Shown in pieces: positions 34,453-42,196 of a DNA stretch of 64,000 nucleotides. The stretch's first letter is position 1. Each line of letters begins with the position of its first letter. The DNA comes from Puniceicoccus vermicola (GTDB lineage: Bacteria; Verrucomicrobiota; Verrucomicrobiia; Opitutales; Puniceicoccaceae), in assembly GCF_014230055.1 (NCBI RefSeq), contig NZ_JACHVA010000143.1, positions 101,191 through 165,190 of the forward strand, read 5' to 3'. The notes beneath the pieces are model-generated. The model was not told the DNA's origin. It did not search any database and worked only from the letters and a program-made list of their open reading frames with translations. Position numbers and translations under genes: made by a program.

Positions 34453-37400
34453 TTAGATTTCGTCCGCCTCCAACCAGCGGAAGGATATGAGTTCATACTG
34501 ACGTCCGAGGCTCTGATTCATCGTCGTTAAATTGACGGTGCCTCCTGTCACTGGACGAACTTCAGCCGCATTGCCGATTGCATCGACATACTCAGGAAGC
34601 CGTTGAACGATCGCCTCATACCAGACACGACCTCCAGCTAGCCCGGAGGAACCGAAATCGGCGCTTTCACCATAGCCGCGAATCGTGAAGGTATCGGATC
34701 GAGATGCTAAGGCTGGCGCTAGCGCCTGGAGCATATCTGCTTGGCTCAGAAAACCCGGGGCCATGGCCGCCTTAGCCCGCCCGGGATATTTTGCAAACGC
34801 TCGCCGAGGTGCGGCCGCATTCTGGAGAAAATAATCCACCGCACCCACTTTCCACACCTCGTCCTTTCCAGACGGGAGCGAGTTTGTGCCGACCGGCGGC
34901 CTATCCTGCGATAAAACGGTCATGTTAATCGAGGAATACGCATCGATCGCTGACTGAAGGGTGCCACTTAACCCAGTTTCGTCCGGATAGGCTTCGAGAG
35001 TGCGATTGACAAAATCGGCCAAGGACAGGAAAGGTCCACGAGCTCTAACCTCGTTCACGATCTCATCCGCCAATTGGCGAACTTGGTTGTCGGTCAAACT
35101 CCGAAACCCGGCCCACCGATCAAAACGCGATGAGACATTTCGTGCACCGGGAACATAAGGGGTTCGGATGTAGGGGGTCCCCGAAATAGCCGCACCACTA
35201 ATTCCGGTTTCGGGGTCAACTTCTACATCGCGAAGACTTGCAAGCACCGCCGTCCAGGCTTCGACCGAGGTAGAGTTCACATTGAATGCACCTCGGTTCA
35301 GGAGACTAGAGGCGGCCAGGTCGAAATCTTCCACATCAACAGGCCCAAAGCCCTCTCGAAAGGTAAGTGGGGCAAAAGGGAGTGGCTCGTGACGATCCAA
35401 CCAGCTTTGTAACTGGGAAGTCGATAGATCGGGACGACCCGACAGAAAATAGCGATCCCAGAGAGCGCGATTGAGCAAGTAGGAGACATCCGTTAGATGC
35501 ATACCCGCCCCAGAACCTTCAGAAGCAGGCGATTTTGTATTGGGCCGCAAGAGCCGATCCTGCTGAATGCGAGGATCCGCATAAGCATTGCCAAAGGGAT
35601 AGCTCGGTTCCAAACCGGAACCAGTCGCACTCATAGGTGCATGCTGCAATTGCCCAATGGAAATCAACGGAGTATCGACCTGAGGAATGTTGAATAAAAT
35701 TGCTTCGCTCGTCCCGGTCGTGGGCATCCGGCCGGGTCCGATGTAGCTCCGTGCGGGAGAAGATGACAGCAAGTCGATCTTCCAAGTAGAATCGGCCGTG
35801 TTGGCTTTCGCGATCGACCAATTCGGCACGGTGCTCCATCCACCGTTCCACTCGAACCAGGCCCGACCCATGGACCTTGCACGCTGGTTGACATTAGCCA
35901 GCCAATTGAAACGCCCATCGGTCTCTTGTAGCGAGTTGATAATGGAGATGCCGACTTGGTTACCAGCATTCACCGGCCCGGCCTCTATATCCCGAAAAGC
36001 GTTGAATCCGCTGGGATTGATCTGGGTCGCTTGGGAGGCGCTAGTATCATTGTCAACGTTCACGAACTGAGCCAGCCCCACGGCATCAATCAATTGCAAC
36101 TCATTGCCTGTATCGTCCAGTAAATGGAAGGTAACCGTTCCTCCGTTGCCTCCCTCCTCGTTTGCGAGCACGATCGCAGAAGCCGAAGTCTCCTCCGGCG
36201 TAAACACATGGGAAAGGTTTCGGGTGAACCCGTTCGAGGTGTTATAACCATTCGTCAATCCATTACTGCCGGAATTATCGTAGGGTTGAGACGACCCCGG
36301 AGTGAAGACGTATGCCTCGCCTGGAGGTATTGCGATAGATCCGACTTCAAACTCCAGCGTACGATCACTGTATTTTCCGGACCCCGATTTGATCGGTGCG
36401 ATTAGTTCTTGGTGATATACGGCGTAGGGTGGATCGGGAATGGGGGTCACCCCATCGCTTTCAAGTCTGGGGGTAACGAAATACAAAAACTTCGCCGTTG
36501 TATTGTTGTTATCAGCAAACTCCATACGAACGCGGTAGCTACCACGCAGCGTAGTGTTGTAGGGGTTCCACAATACGACGTGGGGAAAGAAATGAATTTT
36601 GCCGCCAGTCCCATCAGCAGCGCAACTCACGTCAAAAGCCATTCCGGAGCGCAACAAAACCGGAGACACGCCCATTTGGTTATCACTCTGAGCCTGCACG
36701 TCAATCTGACCGTTATTGGTCACTGAATAGTCAAAGAAACTATCCAGCTGCTCCCAGGTAGCCGCTGACGGCGACCGAGTACCAGGAGGGACACTCGGAG
36801 ACATCGAAAGTGAACTATCGTTGTATATCGAAGCGTTCTGAAAACCAGCGATGCGACGGGATCCGTCCACATCAAAGGAACTCATTTCATCCAACTGATC
36901 CTTCAAATCCCCCGTCCAGTCTCCAGGCTCCTGATAAAACAATGCCGTCAGGTCGTGGCGTAATCCTCCCCGAAGCGAATCTGCCAAAACACCCTGCGAA
37001 TACAGACTGTAGTCTGGAGAACGTCGACGCATGGCCTGCCGCATCGTATTCGTTCCAAACCCTTCGAGAAGAGGGATTTGACCCGACAAATCAACTCGGG
37101 CTAGACCTATACGGAACTGGTCCGCTCCGGCATCTTTCCCCGATGCATCGTAGGTAGAACCAATAACCGTCGTTCCGTCTTTCGTCATGAGTTCGATACC
37201 GGGACGCTGGGCCGTAAGCAAACGATAAAAATTCTCCCGGTCAGTCGTGGTCCCGCTGGCACGGGGATCAACCAGATTAAAGCGCGCCTTGACCCCCTCG
37301 TCCCCGATCCACCACGCAAATTTCCCGGCCGACTCAGCCCCAGGCGTCCCGCCGAGACTCACAAGAGGGGCGACGACATAGTCTTCCGCACGATCAACAG

Positions 37401-37935
37401 TACCCGGCCCCATCAAGAGTCGACCCGGCTGCCCGTTCACTAAAATATCATCCGCCGAAGATCCGCGAGATTCCGCTGCCCCCAAAACAACCGAATCAGC
37501 AGGATCGAAGGGAACCGCACTCGTCGAAAGCAACTGCCCGAAATTATCGGCCCCGGCCCCCACCGAAAAATCGACGGATCCATTCCCACTGATCAACCAG
37601 GTCAGCAACTGCGGATTACTCGTTTCCTCTCCGAAAGAATTTGTATTCGCCCACGCCCCCGTCCACAGACGGCTTCCAGGCTGACTCCCGGATGTCCTAT
37701 CAGCCGCCGCTGTTGTTCGCTGGTCCGGTCCGGTGAATCGCTGCAGTTGCCCCATCGCCTCACCGAGCGAAAACAGAGCTACCTCACGCGCCTTGACCGT
37801 AGCGGCATTCGTCGTCGCACTCTGCATCCCAATCTGCACCCGGGATGACAAGGCAACCAGAATGAGGAGAATAAACCCCATTAGAGTAATCGCGATGACC
37901 AATGCGAAGCCATTGGCTGGGGATAAACGTCTCAT
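34453..37935 (-). CDS. Verru_Chthon cassette protein A-like, module 1
   Basis: Predicted 1,160 residues from the ATG at 37935. The start has a type IV prepilin-like peptide, basic residues then GFALVIAITLMGFILLILVA. It shares distinctive blocks with the protein at 48038-51439: FNVNSTSVEAW, RGPFLSLADFVNR, QADML and SRSDTFTIRGYG. These fit the TIGR02600 family known from Verrucomicrobium and Chthoniobacter. It is probably exported and processed as a pseudopilin-like component of unknown function. It heads a three-gene minus-strand run behind operator D. Confidence 0.8.
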   Translation of the reverse strand: MRRLSPANGFALVIAITLMGFILLILVALSSRVQIGMQSATTNAATVKAREVALFSLGEAMGQLQRFTGPDQRTTAAADRTSGSQPGSRLWTGAWANTNSFGEETSNPQLLTWLISGNGSVDFSVGAGADNFGQLLSTSAVPFDPADSVVLGAAESRGSSADDILVNGQPGRLLMGPGTVDRAEDYVVAPLVSLGGTPGAESAGKFAWWIGDEGVKARFNLVDPRASGTTTDRENFYRLLTAQRPGIELMTKDGTTVIGSTYDASGKDAGADQFRIGLARVDLSGQIPLLEGFGTNTMRQAMRRRSPDYSLYSQGVLADSLRGGLRHDLTALFYQEPGDWTGDLKDQLDEMSSFDVDGSRRIAGFQNASIYNDSSLSMSPSVPPGTRSPSAATWEQLDSFFDYSVTNNGQIDVQAQSDNQMGVSPVLLRSGMAFDVSCAADGTGGKIHFFPHVVLWNPYNTTLRGSYRVRMEFADNNNTTAKFLYFVTPRLESDGVTPIPDPPYAVYHQELIAPIKSGSGKYSDRTLEFEVGSIAIPPGEAYVFTPGSSQPYDNSGSNGLTNGYNTSNGFTRNLSHVFTPEETSASAIVLANEEGGNGGTVTFHLLDDTGNELQLIDAVGLAQFVNVDNDTSASQATQINPSGFNAFRDIEAGPVNAGNQVGISIINSLQETDGRFNWLANVNQRARSMGRAWFEWNGGWSTVPNWSIAKANTADSTWKIDLLSSSPARSYIGPGRMPTTGTSEAILFNIPQVDTPLISIGQLQHAPMSATGSGLEPSYPFGNAYADPRIQQDRLLRPNTKSPASEGSGAGMHLTDVSYLLNRALWDRYFLSGRPDLSTSQLQSWLDRHEPLPFAPLTFREGFGPVDVEDFDLAASSLLNRGAFNVNSTSVEAWTAVLASLRDVEVDPETGISGAAISGTPYIRTPYVPGARNVSSRFDRWAGFRSLTDNQVRQLADEIVNEVRARGPFLSLADFVNRTLEAYPDETGLSGTLQSAIDAYSSINMTVLSQDRPPVGTNSLPSGKDEVWKVGAVDYFLQNAAAPRRAFAKYPGRAKAAMAPGFLSQADMLQALAPALASRSDTFTIRGYGESADFGSSGLAGGRVWYEAIVQRLPEYVDAIGNAAEVRPVTGGTVNLTTMNQSLGRQYELISFRWLEADEI

Positions 37936-38090
37936 GGAAGCTCTCAAATAAAACAGTTAGCAAAAAGGGGTAGTCGGTATTCGCAAAACCTAAGGATAAC
38001 GCCTGTTGTGGGATAGGCAATTTTCCAAACACGGCTCATTTGCGAGTAAACTGGAGACTGGTCTCGGACGCAAATTCCGCAAGTTCCGGA

Positions 38091-38110
38091 GGATTTAACT
38101 CGTTAAATCC
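38091..38110. promoter_or_regulatory. LacI-type operator, module 1 site D
   Basis: GGATTTAAC-TC-GTTAAATCC with perfect 9-bp arms, 156 bp upstream of the prepilin-type gene. It matches the core of sites A-C and brings the large gene, its partner and the esterase/beta-helix gene into the same regulon. Confidence 0.8.
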
Positions 38111-38252
38111 AAGCGAGGAACCTTCGAATGCCTCGAGATCCTCTTAAAGTAGCACTCCGTAGTTCTAATCCGGGCCCAATCATGCCCCCTACCGACAGTG
38201 GAGCATGGCTTCCAGCCTTGCCCGCGAAACTGCCAACTAAACGACCCAGCCC

Positions 38253-38411
38253 ATCCTCCAAGGCCGCGACCTCCTCAAGCTCGGTGTTCATCCCTGCCCC
38301 CCCCCAATGGGCAAGCTTCTCAACCGACTTTTCGAAGACCAACTCGACGGAAAATTCGAAACCAAAGAAGAAGGGCTTGAACGGGCGAAGGAACTGGCAG
38401 ATCTCGATTAA
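38253..38411 (+). pseudogene. cca 3'-end fragment (gene remnant)
   Basis: The 159 bp align with the last 156 bp of cca (23174-23329) with about a dozen mismatches and one extra codon, the reading frame kept to the same stop codon. Matching residues include LLKLGV, MGKLL, RLFEDQLDGKFET and LERAKELADLD. Similarity ends exactly at the stop codon, and upstream it fades quickly. It is a broken copy with no start codon or catalytic domain. Confidence 0.85.
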
Positions 38412-38697
38412 AAATTTTGAAAATGCCCCTGGTGGAAGTCCTAATCGCACCTTCGGAGCGAGGAAGGGGGACGCCCTTCAAAGGTCGCGCGGCTTGGCCC
38501 AAGCCGCACTGCGCCGGATCGGGAGAGGCAGCTCTCCGCCACTGCCACGGGTTCTTAACAAAGACGTCGTTAGGAATCCAGCTACTTATCGTATTTCAAC
38601 CAGAGAGGGAACACAGGCTGGCAGCCTGTGGTACTTTTTTAGGGATGAAGAAGTCGAACATTCTCAAGGTGCGAAGCACTTTCGGAGATCTCCGCAC
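38412..38697. repeat. Non-coding region with palindromic repeats
   Basis: It contains GCGGCTTGG-C-CCAAGCCGC at 38489-38507 and the REP-like CAGGCTGGCAGCCTG at 38614-38628 followed by TGGTACTTTT. A further dyad GTGCGAAGCAC near 38670 resembles the GTAGCGGAAG family. No gene was found. It lies between the cca fragment and lysR. Confidence 0.65.
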
Positions 38698-39576
38698 CTA
38701 CCGAGACTGCCCGCGTACCAGATCCAGCCAACGCTGAGCCGCCGGAGAAAGGCTGACGCCTCGTCGCCAGATCAGGCCCAAACGCCAGCGTAGGTCTTTC
38801 TCGTCGATGAGAGCGGTTTCGACGGATAGCTTTCCGCGCGACTTCAACTCCAGTGAGGGAAGGAGAGAGACGCCCAGCCCAGCCGAAACCAGCGCGATGA
38901 TAAAATCGGCGTGGGCTCCGCGGGCCGCTACATCGAGAGAGATGCGTCTCCTCCTACAAGCTTGGGCGAGAATGGTATTCAGAACAAAACCACGCTCGAA
39001 AAGGATGAAAGGGCTTTGGGTCAGCTCCTTGAACTTGATCGACTCTCTTTCCGCCAGAGGATGGCCCGTCGGTAAAAGGGCCATCATGGGCTCATCAATG
39101 ACCAGATCCCACTCCAGGTCTTCGGGAACTGGATCGAGGGTGGCTCCCATCTCAATCTCCCCACTGCGCACCAGCTCCTCTAGGTGTTGACTCCCCTGCT
39201 CGTGGAGCTCGATTTCAACCCCCGGATAGCGCTGCCGGTAAGCCGCTACGAGCGGCGCAAAGAGAACGCTGCTACCCAGCACGGGCAATCCCAGCCGGAG
39301 GCGTCCGGTCTCCATTCCCCGTAGACCTGCCAACTCGGATTGAAGATTATCCCGCTCCGCCAACATCGCCTTTCCCCGGCGAAGGACCATCTCACCGGCA
39401 TCCGTAACGCGCACTCCCTCACTCAGTCGATCGAGCAAGCGGGTGCCGCATTCGTGTTCCAATTGTCCCAAGGCTTTACTCACGGTCGGCTGGGTCGTTC
39501 CCAAGGCGCGCGCGGCCGCAGAAAATCCTCCGTGACGGACGACTTCGACGAGACATTCCAAGTGACGCAGCTCCAT
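38698..39576 (-). CDS. LysR-family regulator, CidR-like
   Basis: Predicted 292 residues from the ATG at 39576 (MELRHLECLVEVVRHGGFSA). The LysR winged helix-turn-helix occupies the first 65 residues (ALGTTQPTVSKALGQLEHE). A substrate-binding domain follows (LRLGLPVLGSSVLFAPLVAA). It is divergent from lrgAB, an arrangement known for CidR, which regulates cidAB/lrgAB in firmicutes. A 14-bp palindrome sits between the two starts. It is probably activated by an organic acid signal, inferred from CidR. Confidence 0.88.
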   Translation of the reverse strand: MELRHLECLVEVVRHGGFSAAARALGTTQPTVSKALGQLEHECGTRLLDRLSEGVRVTDAGEMVLRRGKAMLAERDNLQSELAGLRGMETGRLRLGLPVLGSSVLFAPLVAAYRQRYPGVEIELHEQGSQHLEELVRSGEIEMGATLDPVPEDLEWDLVIDEPMMALLPTGHPLAERESIKFKELTQSPFILFERGFVLNTILAQACRRRRISLDVAARGAHADFIIALVSAGLGVSLLPSLELKSRGKLSVETALIDEKDLRWRLGLIWRRGVSLSPAAQRWLDLVRGQSR

Positions 39577-39585
39577 CAATCATTC

Positions 39586-39599
39586 CATATTCGAATATG
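39586..39599. promoter_or_regulatory. Palindrome in lysR-lrgA divergent promoter
   Basis: CATATTCGAATATG is a perfect 14-bp dyad starting 10 bp before lysR and 61 bp before lrgA. It is a likely LysR regulator binding site. Confidence 0.65.
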
Positions 39600-39659
39600 A
39601 AATATTCCGTCAATTCATTTCCGGAATCTCCCATCGTTGGGTATAGTAACCCCATCGTT

Positions 39660-40070
39660 ATGAAAGCTGTCACGCCGTCCATATTTGCTCCTCTTGCCCG
39701 CCCCGAGCTACCGCTCCGTTGGATTCAGACTCTGGGATTGATCGGAGTTTGGTGGATCGCAGAGACGTTCACCCACATCGTGCACTGCCCGGTTCCCGGA
39801 AGTCTCGTCGGCCTGGTCCTTCTCTGGATTCTTCTCGACTGCAAAATTCTCCGCCTCGATTGGTTTGAGCAAGGGGCCGATGGGCTCCTCAACCATCTGA
39901 TGCTCTTTTTCGTTCCAGCGATGCTCGCCCTCGTCAATCACCCAGAATTTCTGAGTCTGCTCGGCGTAAAGATACTGATCACCGTTCTTGCCAGCACCCT
40001 CATCGTCATGAGCGGAACTGCCTGCATCGTCGAACTCGGATTTCGTCTACGCCATGCCCCCGCTCGCTAA
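39660..40070 (+). CDS. lrgA: CidA/LrgA holin-like membrane protein
   Basis: Predicted 136 residues from the ATG at 39660 (MKAVTPSIFAPLARPELPLR). It has about four hydrophobic segments and the family motif CPVPGSLVGLVLLWILL, plus LNHLMLFFVPAMLALVNH. CidA/LrgA proteins modulate murein hydrolase activity or transport pyruvate-like metabolites together with LrgB. Its 3' end overlaps lrgB by 17 bp. The longer frame from 39597 would begin inside the regulator palindrome, so it was rejected. Confidence 0.9.
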   Translation: MKAVTPSIFAPLARPELPLRWIQTLGLIGVWWIAETFTHIVHCPVPGSLVGLVLLWILLDCKILRLDWFEQGADGLLNHLMLFFVPAMLALVNHPEFLSLLGVKILITVLASTLIVMSGTACIVELGFRLRHAPAR

Positions 40071-40740
40071 ACCCATATTCTGGGCGGTCTGCACCATCGC
40101 CGTCTACTTAGCCGCCCGCCGCATTCATCAACACTATGGCCGTTGGTGGAGCTCGCCTCTCCTCCTCACCTGGGTCGGATGCGGGTTTCTCATTCTCGTG
40201 CTGCAAACCTCCTATCACGACTACCTGAGTGGCACACATTGGCTCGTCTGGATGTTAGGACCCGCGACCGTCGCCTTCGCCATCCCCATCCACCGCCACC
40301 GCGCCCTCGTTCGCCGTCACTGGGTCCTCCTCGGGGTCGGCGTGCTGGTCGGAAGCCTCCTCGCGGTCAGCAGTTCCTGGTTTCTCGCCTCGCTCTTTGA
40401 ATTGAGCCCGGAAATGCGGGCGAGTCTGATCCCCCGGTCCATCACTACTCCACTCGCCATGGACGCTTCGGCACGCCTCGGAGGCCTCCCAGAACTCACC
40501 GCAGTCTTCACCGCCCTCACCGGTCTCTTCGGAGCCGCAATCGGAGAAACCCTGCTCCGCTATCTCCCCGTGCGTTCCACCTTTGCCCGAGGCGCACTCT
40601 TCGGGATGGGTGCCCACGGAGCCGGAGTCGCCAAAGCCCGAGAACTCGGCCAAGAAGAAGGCGTAGTCGCCAGCCTCATCATGATCCTCGCCGGACAGGT
40701 GACCGTGGTCGCCGCCGTCATCGCGTCCGGAGTGATCTAG
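40054..40740 (+). CDS. lrgB: CidB/LrgB membrane protein
   Basis: This 228-residue polytopic membrane protein has the LrgB signature LGPATVAFAIPIHRHRALVR. Also visible are SLIPRSITTPLAMDASARLG, LTGLFGAAIGE and FGMGAHGAGVAKARELG. It works as a pair with LrgA. The genes overlap and are co-transcribed under the divergent LysR regulator. Confidence 0.93.
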   Translation: MPPLAKPIFWAVCTIAVYLAARRIHQHYGRWWSSPLLLTWVGCGFLILVLQTSYHDYLSGTHWLVWMLGPATVAFAIPIHRHRALVRRHWVLLGVGVLVGSLLAVSSSWFLASLFELSPEMRASLIPRSITTPLAMDASARLGGLPELTAVFTALTGLFGAAIGETLLRYLPVRSTFARGALFGMGAHGAGVAKARELGQEEGVVASLIMILAGQVTVVAAVIASGVI

Positions 40741-41365
40741 GGCATACGTGTAAATACAGACAGTCGCCATGGAAAAAGGGATAGATGAGGAGCCCGTCAG
40801 GGGGAGGCAACAGGCTGGCAGCCTGTGGTACTTTTGATGGGCGCCTAGAAGTCCTGGATCTTCCGGGCGGGGCTCGTCGGGGTTGGGCGTTCGCCATCTT
40901 TCCTCTGATCCGCAGGAGAGAGCTGGAAGCTCTCACTACTTTCGGCGAAAACGGTTCGCGAGCACACTGAGGACTCGCTGAGACTCGGGTCGCGCAGACG
41001 CAAAAAGTAGCCGCTCAGCTTCAGCTGCGCGGCTTCGTGTGACGAACCTGCGGAAAAATCCACAGGCTGGCAGCCTATGCTACTCTTGATGGACGACTAA
41101 ATGTTCCGAACCTTACCCCGCGCGGGCGCGCCTGAGTTAATATTCTTTCGACGTTCGACGTTCGCTATCTCTCTTCTCATCCGCAGGAGAGAGCTAGAAG
41201 CTCTCACTACTTTCTATGGAAACCGTCCGCATGCACACGAAGAGGGGGCAGCTGAAGCTACTCCCCTACTTTGCGTAGCCGCTCAGCTTCAGCTGCGCGG
41301 CTCTGTGCAACGAACACGCAAGAAAGGCCACAGGCTGGCAGCCTGTGCTACTCTTGATTGCACGG
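40741..41365. repeat. Cluster of REP-like palindromes of three families
   Basis: In about 625 bp without a gene lie CAGGCTGGCAGCCTG-type dyads at 40811-40825, 41063-41077 and 41331-41345. GAGAGCT-N3-AGCTCTC dyads with ACTACTTT tails lie at 40918-40934 and 41189-41205. Two GTAG-led GCCGCTCAGCT/AGCTGCGCGGC dyads begin at 41007 and 41275, the second facing an inverted CAGCTGAAGCTAC at about 41249. The mosaic is arranged as two similar blocks. The GAGAGCT family is also present in the array at 8946-9735. Confidence 0.8.
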
Positions 41366-42196
41366 CTAGAGAGTCCTGAATGCTTGGAGGATTTGCCAGA
41401 CGGGCGACTCTGGACCCAGGGGATGGAGTTCCCGTTGATTGATTTTGGAAATGGGCATCAGTTCCATCGTCGTGCTGGTGATGAAGGCGGATTCGACCTC
41501 ATTCTGAAAGAATTCCTCAGACATGGGCTCCTCCTGCACGGTGAAGCCGAGTTTCTGTATGGCGCGGAGAAGGAAGCGCCGGGTGATGCCGTTGAGGATA
41601 TGACGATTGGCCGGATGCGTAAAAAAGACTCCGTCGTGATATCCGAATACATTGCTCGCTGAGGCTTCGGTAACCCATCCATCCCGAATGAGAACGGCCT
41701 CATAGGCCCCCGCCTCGACTGCCGCCTGTTTCGCCAAAACGTTCGGCAAGAGGTTCAGGGATTTGATGTAGCAGTTGCTCCAGCGCTCGTCGGGCAAGGT
41801 GATGACCGCCACGCCCGCCTCCCGAAAATCTTCGGTATAGATCCTCCCCGGTCGCGCATAGAGCGAGAGAACCGGATCTGTCTGCGGAAAAGGATGGACC
41901 CGTAGGGCCTCGCCCCGGCTGATCTGGAAGTAGACGTCCACAACCTCATCCTCGACCTGAGAAACTGCCGACCGCACGATCGACTCAATTTCCTCCAACG
42001 GAAAAGGCAGCGCCATCCGGATCGCCTCCGCGCTGTCCCGCAACCGCTCCAAATGCTCCTGTAGACCAAAGCTACGATCCCGGTGGAACCGCACGACCTC
42101 ATAAATTCCGTCTCCATAGTTGAAGGCCCGGTCCTCCACGGGCACAGGAGTTTCTCCGCCTTTCAAGAAACGATCTTTGTAATAATATACCGTCAT
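41366..42196 (-). CDS. dat: D-amino-acid aminotransferase (class IV PLP)
   Basis: This 276-residue fold-type IV aminotransferase contains YIKSLNLLPNVLAKQAAVEAG, which carries the PLP lysine and is typical of D-alanine aminotransferase. It also has RAFNYGDGIYEVVRFH and TEASASNVFGY. It would convert D-alanine and 2-oxoglutarate to pyruvate and D-glutamate, supplying or draining peptidoglycan precursors. A branched-chain aminotransferase role is less likely from the N-terminal motif. Its start overlaps the upstream sensor kinase stop by 4 bp (ATGA), so they are translationally coupled. Confidence 0.85.
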   Translation of the reverse strand: MTVYYYKDRFLKGGETPVPVEDRAFNYGDGIYEVVRFHRDRSFGLQEHLERLRDSAEAIRMALPFPLEEIESIVRSAVSQVEDEVVDVYFQISRGEALRVHPFPQTDPVLSLYARPGRIYTEDFREAGVAVITLPDERWSNCYIKSLNLLPNVLAKQAAVEAGAYEAVLIRDGWVTEASASNVFGYHDGVFFTHPANRHILNGITRRFLLRAIQKLGFTVQEEPMSEEFFQNEVESAFITSTTMELMPISKINQRELHPLGPESPVWQILQAFRTL

